Assembly (NCBI GenBank): GCA_012511615.1
Contig: JAAZFS010000160.1
Location: 1 to 5,198 of the forward strand
DNA length: 5,198 bases
Direction of reading: 5' to 3'
Source of the DNA: Elusimicrobiota bacterium
Lineage (GTDB): Bacteria; CG03; SLGR01
Shown here: one piece after another, positions 1 through 5,198 of the stretch
Layout: every line of letters begins with the position of its first letter
Position numbering within the stretch: the first letter of the stretch is position 1
Program-made: the position numbers and the translations under genes
The notes under the pieces: model-generated
The model's database searches: none
What the model was told of the DNA's origin: nothing
Seen by the model: the letters and a program-made list of their open reading frames with translations, nothing else

Positions 1-1
1 C

Positions 2-754
2 ATCAGAGGTATAGATGGATATGATTGGCTAGGAACACCAACTTCGGAACTTTCAGCGGCGTCCTATGTTCTATCCTATACTCAGGGAAAACGCTTTACA
101 AATCTACTTGCTGTAGGACTTTCTCTAAAAGGTATACTTGAAAAACTGGATACAGAATCCTCTTTTGGAGCAGCGGTTGATGGGGGGGTTCTCTTGGAGC
201 CATCCGATCACATCCATCTAGCGGTCGGCTTCAAGAATTTAGGGGTCTCTGGAAGCTTTATTGAAGAAAATGATACTCTTCCCTTTACCGGTTTTGCTGG
301 TTTTGGGTTTAGGATTAACCGGTTCATGCTTTTAGCAGCAGACGCTTATTTATTAAATAAAGAACTCCGATTTGCTGGTGGAATTGAAACAAATCTTTTT
401 AGGACCCTCTTTTTTAGGGCTGGGTGGAGCGGACTTTCTGATATACCTGATAGTTTTAATTTTGGGTCTGGATTCGAATTAAAAGATATAACTTTAGACT
501 ATGCGTGGATGCCCAATGAGGAGTTAGGCAACACTCATAGAATAGAGCTTTCCTATGAGTTTGGGAAACCATCCCTTATAGAAGAATTATACAGGCGGGG
601 ACGAAAATATTTTGCAAAGGCTCAATACGATAATGCCTTTATTGAGTTTGGCAAAGTATCTTCCCTAGATAACAATTACAAGCACATAAAAAGCTGGTTG
701 GAAAAAACCCAGTTAGAACTCAGAAAAGATCCTGAAGATTCTGAAGATCCTTAA
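2..754 (+). CDS. Outer-membrane beta-barrel protein, UPF0164/PorV (FadL-like) type, with C-terminal TPR-like extension; 5' end missing
   Basis: The frame is open from base 2, so the 250 visible residues are the C-terminal part of a longer protein; the TTG at 194 is an internal leucine codon, not the start. The segment is rich in alternating aromatic, glycine and polar residues typical of outer-membrane strands. It carries family-like signatures: IRGIDGYDWLGTP followed by ELSAASY at the visible start, and LDYAWMP..ELGNTHRIELSYEFG (about residues 165-188) as the last strands. These resemble UPF0164 and PorV/PorQ proteins; the treponemal members are regarded as FadL-like transporters of hydrophobic compounds. 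After the last strand, residues about 191-239 form a TPR-like helical pair (YRRGRKYF, then YDNAFIEFGKVSSLDNN), followed by an acidic tail. The barrel end suggests this extension is periplasmic. A G7 run lies at 182-188. The stop overlaps the convergent gene by 4 bases. Fold type is fairly sure; substrate is unknown. Confidence 0.85.
   Translation: MRGIDGYDWLGTPTSELSAASYVLSYTQGKRFTNLLAVGLSLKGILEKLDTESSFGAAVDGGVLLEPSDHIHLAVGFKNLGVSGSFIEENDTLPFTGFAGFGFRINRFMLLAADAYLLNKELRFAGGIETNLFRTLFFRAGWSGLSDIPDSFNFGSGFELKDITLDYAWMPNEELGNTHRIELSYEFGKPSLIEELYRRGRKYFAKAQYDNAFIEFGKVSSLDNNYKHIKSWLEKTQLELRKDPEDSEDP
182..188 (+). repeat. Poly-G tract (G7) inside the outer-membrane protein gene
   Basis: Seven consecutive G residues encode Asp-Gly-Gly-Val in the barrel part of the gene. 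The reading frame is intact through the tract. Poly-G tracts can vary in length by slipped-strand mispairing, and in Treponema pallidum such tracts are linked to variable expression of surface proteins. Seven is short for this, so it may be chance. Confidence 0.6.
751..754. other. Convergent gene junction: two TAA stops sharing TTAA
   Basis: The plus-strand stop occupies 752-754 and the minus-strand stop occupies 751-753, so the two coding regions overlap tail to tail by four bases through the self-complementary TTAA. No spacer exists for a terminator. The repeated GAAGAT sequence just before it (about 726-751) makes only a weak, bulged inverted repeat, which I do not call a terminator. Transcription from either side probably runs into the opposing gene. 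Confidence 0.95.
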
Positions 755-2076
755 AAGGTCTCCTTCTCTCCAAGTAATATTTCAAGGGACTGGCGGGCCG
801 TATTCTTTACATCCTGATCTGAATCTTCCAGAAGAGTTTCCACAAGCCCTCCAGCTCCCTGATCGCCTACCACTCCCAGGGCCCAGGCAGCTGAAATTCG
901 CATCCATTTATCTTCCGAAGTAGCCATTTCTCTTATCACAGCCATAGCCTTCTCAGGATCATATCTGTAATAGGATACTGCAGCATTCGCTCTGGTACGA
1001 TTATCTTTATATTCAAGAAAAGGTCGAAGCATCTCAGCAGCGCGGGGACTATCCCTAAAAATATCTGAAATTACTTCAACACTATCCGCGCGAGCTCTCA
1101 TCCTTGGGTCTACTCCCGTAACAGCTTTTCTATTACTGGAAGGATCGTGAAGAAGCAGTTTACTCCTGCTACCATCACCTGAAAGGCGGTCCAAAATATC
1201 AATTACTTTCCCCCAACTATCCTCCAACTCCCCTACACGCTGATTTGCCTTTCCGTATTCTGTAAGTCTCTGTGAGAGTTTCTCCGTATCCCGGTTGTAG
1301 GATGCTTTAAGTTCCTCTATTGCATACCTTTCTAGTGCTAACCTTTTTTCAAGTTTGAGACTATTCTTCCTTAAAAAAATGTAAAGGGTATATGAAGCCA
1401 CACCAGCAGCCGTAAATACAGATACCAGTATTAGCCAGACGGGAGTTTTCTTGGGATCAGGCTTTGCACGGAGTTCATCGAGTATCTCAAGTATCAAAGC
1501 TCTCTCTGATATTACTTCCTGAAGCTCGCTGGCTAGTTCGCCAGAAGTATCCGCCTCGCTCTGCAATCGGCGCTCCAAATTTCTTATCTGCGCACTGAGT
1601 TCAGCTATTTTTTTCTGGGCAGTTAATTCTGCTGCACTCGGGCCTGAAGGTGCAGAAACTGCAACAGGAGCTGGAGCAGAAGTTGGAGTTGGAGCAGTTT
1701 TTTTAGGAGCAGGAGAAGGGTCCTTCACTTCTTCTGGAGAAAGATCTCTTAAGGCCTGCCTAATTCTCTCGGATTCTGGGAGACGTCCAGCCGCGATTCT
1801 GAGACTGATTAAGGCCTGCTCTTTGGTCATGGTTCCTGCTTCAACTTCAGCCACCAGCCTGAGGGCGGAGCGTTCCATAAGATCAACCCCACGTTTGTTA
1901 TCTGGGTAATCTCTCAGTATATCATCAAGCCTAGTGATGGCTTCGACTAACTCACCCTCAAGATAAGTTTGAATTGCCCTGCCCATCATCCTGTCTGCTT
2001 CGGGAGACTGCGCAATGAGAGGAAGAAAAAGCAAGCATAAAATCAATTTTGCGGTAATAAAAGTTTTCTTAATCAT
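751..2076 (-). CDS. Membrane-spanning TPR-like / coiled-coil / HEAT-repeat protein
   Basis: I recognise the architecture but not a named gene. The 441 residues contain, in order: a signal-like N-terminus (MIKK, hydrophobic 7-22, possible cleavage after LIA at 22); a TPR-like helical region (about 27-112); a Pro/Ala-rich linker (119-148); a coiled coil (about 149-205); one membrane span (213-235, from VWLILVSV to YIFL); a second coiled coil (236-297); a flexible Ser/Gly/Asp stretch (299-325); and three HEAT-like helix pairs (about 330-437, with RTRANAAVSYY, WMRISAAWALG and DVKNTARQSL). The basic RK..LKLEKR segment after the span suggests the C-terminus is cytoplasmic and the TPR end periplasmic. 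The start ATG follows AGGA by 8 bases. It is the last gene of the ligA operon, 18 bases after the TPR gene. HEAT repeats usually bind proteins, so a scaffold or signal-relay role is plausible. Whether the N-terminus is cleaved or stays as a second anchor is unclear. Confidence 0.85.
   Translation of the reverse strand: MIKKTFITAKLILCLLFLPLIAQSPEADRMMGRAIQTYLEGELVEAITRLDDILRDYPDNKRGVDLMERSALRLVAEVEAGTMTKEQALISLRIAAGRLPESERIRQALRDLSPEEVKDPSPAPKKTAPTPTSAPAPVAVSAPSGPSAAELTAQKKIAELSAQIRNLERRLQSEADTSGELASELQEVISERALILEILDELRAKPDPKKTPVWLILVSVFTAAGVASYTLYIFLRKNSLKLEKRLALERYAIEELKASYNRDTEKLSQRLTEYGKANQRVGELEDSWGKVIDILDRLSGDGSRSKLLLHDPSSNRKAVTGVDPRMRARADSVEVISDIFRDSPRAAEMLRPFLEYKDNRTRANAAVSYYRYDPEKAMAVIREMATSEDKWMRISAAWALGVVGDQGAGGLVETLLEDSDQDVKNTARQSLEILLGEKETF
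1633..1722 (-). repeat. Low-complexity Pro/Ala-rich linker-coding stretch
   Basis: On the plus strand this region shows degenerate repeats of GGAGC/GGAGTT. They encode residues 119-148 of the HEAT protein, mostly Pro, Ala, Ser and Thr in X-Pro pairs such as PAPKK and SAPAP. It also holds an A7 run on the coding strand (1698-1704). This kind of linker is extended and flexible, here placed between the TPR-like region and the membrane-proximal coiled coil. Its length may vary between strains. Confidence 0.7.
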
Positions 2077-2084
2077 TTTAATCG

Positions 2085-2088
2085 TCCT
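2085..2088 (-). promoter_or_regulatory. Ribosome binding site of the HEAT-repeat gene
   Basis: AGGA on the minus strand lies in the 18-base gap after the TPR gene, 8 bases before the ATG ending at 2076. The spacing is normal and supports this start. Confidence 0.75.
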
Positions 2089-2094
2089 ATTATA

Positions 2095-3264
2095 TCAATA
2101 TATTTTCATTATTTCCATGACATCCTGCAAGCGATCGAATATATCTAAAGCCTCCTGTTCTCCAGGAGATATTTCTAGCGCATGAATGAGGTGTACACGA
2201 ATTTTTTCAAGATCCTGATCTCGGATATAATTCCGGGCCAATGAGAGATGGTAATAAAGCTGAGCCTGATTGTTTTCTGGCTCCCTAACCCTGAGATAAT
2301 CAAACCTGGCGGATGACTCTTCATAGTACTGGCCCCTGTATTTTTCAAGGCTTCTATCAAAAAATCCTACTGGATTCTCCTTAAAAAAGCTCAGATAAAG
2401 TTCAAAGACGGACTTGTTGGGATCAAGGTTTTTAAGTATCTCTAACTGTTTCTTAGCGTCTGATAATTCTCCCATAGCCATAAAAGTCCTTGCAGTCTCA
2501 AAATCTCGCTCAATCCTATCCTCAAACCATTCACTGTTATACTTGCGAGAAATCTCTGCAAGTTCTCTTCCTAAACGTAGTTTTTTACGGTTAATCTGAT
2601 TAACTGCCTGATTGTAATAATCTTCAGAGGCAGTACTACTTATTTCCGAAAGAAGCTGCTCGGCTTCGATGCTATCAGAATTTGCTGACAAATACTCAAC
2701 TATTATTTTTATGGCCTGATCCCATTCTTTATCTTTCCGAAAGCGTCCCACAACCTCATTCAACACTTCAATACTCATCCTGCCGGCCGCTACCATAGCC
2801 CCAGCGACACACTCTCTTATGCTTGAGACTATCTCATTAACCTGAGTTTCAGATGGAGTAGGATTATTGAGCATATCCGCTATCATATAACTAGCCGCCT
2901 GGCGACTGGGTTGCTTTTTTAAAAGTTCAGTATACTCAGCTTCTTTTTTTGCGAAATGGCCTGGGTGAGCAATAGCAGCCAAATTCAATTCATTGTTGGC
3001 GTTGGCCTCTGCCCCTTCGGATATAAGTGTATAGGCTCTCCTTAAGTGAAATTCCGATTGACGGATGGTTATTATATCTGAAAATTGGATAGCCAGTTCA
3101 TCCCAAGGGTTTTCAAGTAGATAATCCTCAAGTATTTTTTTTGCTCTGGGATAGCGATCTTTTGAAAAAAAATCGACCGCATCTCCAAGCCTATCAATTG
3201 CATGCCCCATCGGAGCTATAAATAAAACAATTAATATTGAGAGTTTAAAGGCTTTATGTTTCAT
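2095..3264 (-). CDS. Exported TPR-repeat protein, probably periplasmic
   Basis: The 389-residue product begins with a clear Sec signal peptide (MKHKAFK, hydrophobic 8-18, likely cleavage after GHA at 22). There is no lipobox cysteine, so a soluble periplasmic protein is more likely than a lipoprotein. The rest is predicted almost all helical with TPR-like pairs: about 27-60 (VDFFSKDRYPRAKKILEDYLL..NP), 68-102, 170-205, 214-245, 253-287 (ARTFMAMGELSDAKKQLEILKNLDPN) and 300-370 (YEESSARFDYLRVREPEN, then a pair ending HALEISPGEQ). The stretch 135-175 fits TPR poorly. Helices of this type form a solenoid that binds peptides or protein partners; no catalytic motif is visible. It lies 26 bases after the coiled-coil gene and 18 before the HEAT gene, so it is probably co-expressed with both. 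Its N-terminal repeat resembles that of the HEAT protein in pattern. The partner is unknown. Confidence 0.86.
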   Translation of the reverse strand: MKHKAFKLSILIVLFIAPMGHAIDRLGDAVDFFSKDRYPRAKKILEDYLLENPWDELAIQFSDIITIRQSEFHLRRAYTLISEGAEANANNELNLAAIAHPGHFAKKEAEYTELLKKQPSRQAASYMIADMLNNPTPSETQVNEIVSSIRECVAGAMVAAGRMSIEVLNEVVGRFRKDKEWDQAIKIIVEYLSANSDSIEAEQLLSEISSTASEDYYNQAVNQINRKKLRLGRELAEISRKYNSEWFEDRIERDFETARTFMAMGELSDAKKQLEILKNLDPNKSVFELYLSFFKENPVGFFDRSLEKYRGQYYEESSARFDYLRVREPENNQAQLYYHLSLARNYIRDQDLEKIRVHLIHALEISPGEQEALDIFDRLQDVMEIMKIY

Positions 3265-3278
3265 TAATTTAGACTTTG

Positions 3279-3283
3279 CCTCC
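3279..3283 (-). promoter_or_regulatory. Ribosome binding site of the TPR gene, unusually far from the ATG
   Basis: GGAGG on the minus strand is a strong Shine-Dalgarno match but lies 14 bases before the ATG ending at 3264, against the usual 5-10. The in-frame codons between (GCA, AAG, TCT, AAA, TTA) include no start codon, and the signal peptide begins directly at this ATG, so the start is still the best choice. The long spacing may lower translation. Confidence 0.6.
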
Positions 3284-3290
3284 AGTCTTT

Positions 3291-3962
3291 TTAATCTTTT
3301 TTTAACCTATCCAAGAGATCTTCTAAGTATTCTTTCTCTCTCTTTTCTAGTTCAAAGCGACCCTTCTCAAATTCTTCCTGCCAGATGATACGCTGAGCCT
3401 CAAACTCTTTCTCTTTCTTCAAGAGCTCCTCCTCCCATAGAGTTTTTTGGCGGTTAACGGCCTCTTCCATCTCTTCTCGTAGCTCTTTTCTAATTTTGGA
3501 GGTCATATCTCGGAGATACTCTTCCTTCTCCTTCTCCAGAGCTTCTTTCTGCCTTAAGAGGGCTTTTTCATGCTCAATCTCAAGCCTTTTAAGCAGATCA
3601 TCCTTCTCTCTTTTCAAATCTTCTAATTTAGTATTACCCTCCCTGCGGGCCAGGTAAAGATTTCCTTCCAGAGCCTTAATTCTCTCAAGAGATTTTTCTT
3701 TCTCGCTTTCTATTCCTGTATATTTGACATGATACTCCTGGATTTTACTTCCCATGGTTTCTTTTAGTATATCCAGTTCCTCTTTACGAGTGGCAAATTG
3801 AAGTTTAAAATTCTGCTCAGCTATTTCCAGTTCTTTTTTCAGCTCTCTTACTTGTTTTTGTAGCTCTCGCTTATCTTCTAGGAGATTCTTTTTTTCAACT
3901 CTCCAGTTTTCTTCAAGTTCATATATCTGCTCTATAAGTTGGTTTTTGACATCTTTTGTCAT
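3291..3962 (-). CDS. Proline-free coiled-coil protein, probably cytoplasmic
   Basis: The 223 residues are almost entirely Glu, Lys, Leu, Arg and other helix formers, with no proline and no cysteine and only five glycines. This indicates one nearly continuous coiled coil with breaks possible near Gly71, Gly83, Gly100 and Gly109. Three tryptophans (20, 176, 194) are unusual in such a protein; the last two sit 18 residues apart in similar segments (TLWEEELLKKEKE and IIWQEEFEKGRFE). There is no signal peptide or membrane span, so it should be cytoplasmic. Its ATG overlaps the ligA stop by one base (TGATG), with GGGAG 7 bases upstream inside ligA, which suggests translational coupling. I do not recognise a family; database hits to SMC-, myosin- or kinesin-like proteins would reflect composition only. 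A scaffold or spacer role, perhaps meeting the cytoplasmic coiled coil of the HEAT protein, is inference. Confidence 0.84.
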   Translation of the reverse strand: MTKDVKNQLIEQIYELEENWRVEKKNLLEDKRELQKQVRELKKELEIAEQNFKLQFATRKEELDILKETMGSKIQEYHVKYTGIESEKEKSLERIKALEGNLYLARREGNTKLEDLKREKDDLLKRLEIEHEKALLRQKEALEKEKEEYLRDMTSKIRKELREEMEEAVNRQKTLWEEELLKKEKEFEAQRIIWQEEFEKGRFELEKREKEYLEDLLDRLKKD

Positions 3963-5198
3963 CAGTATTCTCCCGATGAAGTCATCTCAATAAACTCTTC
4001 TTCGCTAATTACTCTAATCCCGTATTTTTCAGCCTCTACGAGCTTTTTGCCGCCACCGACACCAGCCACCAGAAAGTCTGTATCCCTGCTTAAGGCATTA
4101 GAGAACTTCCCTCCGAGTGTCTCAATCAAAGCAGCAGCTTGTTTTCTCTTCATTTTATCAAGAATTCCTGTAAAAACAAATCTTTTACCAGTAAGGAGGC
4201 CCACTTGGGGTGCTACATACTGAGGATTAACCCCATATTTTATGAGTTTATCGATAATCTCTCTGTTCTTTATACTCTTAAAAAATTCTCTCACTGTAGC
4301 AGCAACTATTTCCCCCGCATCCTCTAAGGAAAGAAGGTCGTCTTCGGCCGCCTGCATAAGGGAGTGTATATTTCCAAATCTTTTGGCAAGGGTTTTTGAT
4401 GTTTGACGGCCGATATTAGGTATTCCTAATGCAAATATAAAAGAATCAAGGGAAATATTTTGGCTCTCCCTGATTGACTCCATAAGATTGGAGGCTCTTT
4501 TTTCTTTAAAAAGTTCTAAACCCAAAAGATCCGTTTTTTCAAGCTGATAAATATCCGAGATATTTTCTACGAGATTCGCATGGTAAAGCTGAGCGGCCAC
4601 GCTTTCCCCCAAGCCCTCTATATTCATTGCATCCTGTGAAGCAAAGTGAATGATTCTTCTTATCATTTGCGCCGGACAGGAAATATTATTGCACCTGTAA
4701 TAAACACCTTCCGGCTCTCTAAAAGAGGGTTCACCACATGAGGGGCAGGTTTCCGGAGGAAGTATTTTTTTGGAGTTAGGACTCTTTTTTTCAAGATTTA
4801 GGATTTTTGGAATAACATCGCCGCCCCGTTCAATCCTGACCAAATCGCCTATCCCAACACCCAATCTCTCTATCTGATCATAATTATGCAGGGTTGCGCT
4901 TGAAATAGTTACTCCGCCGACTGTTACAGGCTTGAGTGTAGCGCGAGGCGTGATAACACCTGTCCGACCAACATTGTAGGATACTTGAAGAAGCTGAGTA
5001 ACAGCGCTTTTAGCGCGGAATTTAAAAGCAACCGCCCAACGGGGGCTCCTAGCAGTATGGCCCAACTTTTCCTGGTCAGAAATAGAATCGACTTTAATAA
5101 CTGCTCCATCAATATCATAATCTTTAAGGTCTCTTTCTTCTTCCATTTTCTTAAGAGCCGATAGAATTTCTTTTTCAGTACGGCAGAACCTGAAAGAA
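3962..5198 (-). CDS. ligA: NAD+-dependent DNA ligase LigA, C-terminal part (cut by window edge)
   Basis: LigA seals nicks in duplex DNA using NAD+ during replication and repair. The frame is open to the window edge, so the ATG at 5146 is internal; 411 codons are visible of a protein normally near 670 residues. Numbering visible residues from the edge: FCRTEKEIL (4-12); nucleotidyltransferase motif IV DGAVIK (30-35); motif V-like RWAVAFKF (53-60), with its conserved lysine at 59; OB-fold (about 68-145, including GGVTISSATLHN and RGGDVIPKI); a four-cysteine zinc finger with Cys151, 154, 169 and 174 (CPSC...YRCNNISCPAQ); helix-hairpin-helix domain (about 182-327, with IEGLGE and ALGIPNIG); and a BRCT domain (about 334-405, with GKRFVFTG and DTDFLVAG). 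The catalytic KxDG lysine lies outside the window. All visible domains look intact, so this should be a working enzyme. It is the most upstream visible gene of the operon; its promoter is not in the window. Confidence 0.98.
   Translation of the reverse strand, partial: SFRFCRTEKEILSALKKMEEERDLKDYDIDGAVIKVDSISDQEKLGHTARSPRWAVAFKFRAKSAVTQLLQVSYNVGRTGVITPRATLKPVTVGGVTISSATLHNYDQIERLGVGIGDLVRIERGGDVIPKILNLEKKSPNSKKILPPETCPSCGEPSFREPEGVYYRCNNISCPAQMIRRIIHFASQDAMNIEGLGESVAAQLYHANLVENISDIYQLEKTDLLGLELFKEKRASNLMESIRESQNISLDSFIFALGIPNIGRQTSKTLAKRFGNIHSLMQAAEDDLLSLEDAGEIVAATVREFFKSIKNREIIDKLIKYGVNPQYVAPQVGLLTGKRFVFTGILDKMKRKQAAALIETLGGKFSNALSRDTDFLVAGVGGGKKLVEAEKYGIRVISEEEFIEMTSSGEY
3970..3974 (-). promoter_or_regulatory. 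Ribosome binding site of the coiled-coil gene, embedded in ligA
   Basis: GGGAG on the minus strand lies within the last ligA codons (Ser-Gly-Glu), 7 bases before the coiled-coil ATG. With the TGATG stop/start overlap, this arrangement favours re-initiation by ribosomes finishing ligA. Confidence 0.7.

Noticed and set aside
194..754. TTG at 194 as the true start of the outer-membrane gene
   Set aside because: The same frame is open back to base 2 and encodes family-like barrel sequence (IRGIDGYDWLGTP), so the TTG is an internal codon.
726..760. Intrinsic terminator at the convergent junction
   Set aside because: The repeated GAAGAT elements are mostly direct repeats, the inverted pairing is short and bulged, and no T-run follows on either strand.
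2010..2076. HEAT protein as a lipoprotein, because of a cysteine at residue 14 (LILC)
   Set aside because: The residue before Cys is leucine rather than a small residue, and the hydrophobic stretch continues well past it, so it does not fit a lipobox.
2175..2599. Two 61-codon open frames (2175-2360 minus, 2414-2599 plus)
   Set aside because: Both lie wholly inside the TPR gene in other frames, with no convincing product features; they are shadows of the real gene.
2740..2830. Membrane span in the middle of the TPR protein (Ala/Gly/Val-rich residues about 150-172)
   Set aside because: The stretch is interrupted by Arg, Glu and Asn and is too short and polar for a membrane helix; a buried helix is more likely.
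3939..4327. Plus-strand open frames of 94 and 62 codons opposite ligA and the start of the coiled-coil gene
   Set aside because: They are antisense to well-conserved LigA BRCT and helix-hairpin-helix sequence and show no recognisable domain.
4924..5118. 64-codon minus-strand open frame
   Set aside because: It overlaps the nucleotidyltransferase/OB part of ligA in another frame and is explained by it.
3962..5146. ATG at 5146 as the true start of ligA
   Set aside because: The frame continues to the window edge with LigA-like residues (FCRTEKEIL), and a start here would remove most of the adenylation domain including the catalytic lysine.

Overview
The window is almost entirely coding and probably comes from a spirochete (Spirochaetales, Treponema/Spirochaeta-like). 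The main evidence is a convergent outer-membrane gene of the UPF0164/PorV (FadL-like) type, a family expanded in spirochetes, next to poorly characterised envelope proteins built from TPR, HEAT and coiled-coil parts. The assignment is an inference: PorV-type barrels also occur in Bacteroidota and relatives, and there is no rRNA or other marker here. The best phylogenetic marker is the 411-codon ligA fragment.

Layout, left to right. (1) Bases 2-754, plus strand: the 3' part of a gene for an outer-membrane beta-barrel with a C-terminal TPR-like helical extension. Its start lies outside the window. (2) Bases 751-2076, minus strand: a 441-aa protein with signal peptide, TPR-like region, Pro/Ala linker, coiled coil, one membrane span, a second coiled coil and C-terminal HEAT repeats. 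(3) Bases 2095-3264, minus strand: a 389-aa exported TPR-type protein. (4) Bases 3291-3962, minus strand: a 223-aa proline-free coiled-coil protein with no export signal. (5) Bases 3962-5198, minus strand: the C-terminal 411 codons of NAD+-dependent DNA ligase LigA, cut by the right window edge.

The four minus-strand genes read ligA, coiled coil, TPR, HEAT. They are separated by a 1-base overlap, 26 bases and 18 bases, so they very likely form one operon whose promoter lies outside the window. The operon meets the plus-strand gene tail to tail with a 4-base overlap in which both TAA stops share TTAA. No intergenic stretch exceeds 26 bases, and I see no tRNA, rRNA, CRISPR array, insertion sequence, riboswitch or clear intrinsic terminator.

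Working together (inference): ligA looks like a housekeeping gene with an envelope module attached downstream. The HEAT protein could link periplasm to cytoplasm, with its TPR end outside and its HEAT end inside. The TPR protein would sit beside it in the periplasm and the coiled-coil protein in the cytoplasm. The barrel protein across the junction also carries a TPR-like extension expected to face the periplasm. A shared envelope complex is possible but unproven.
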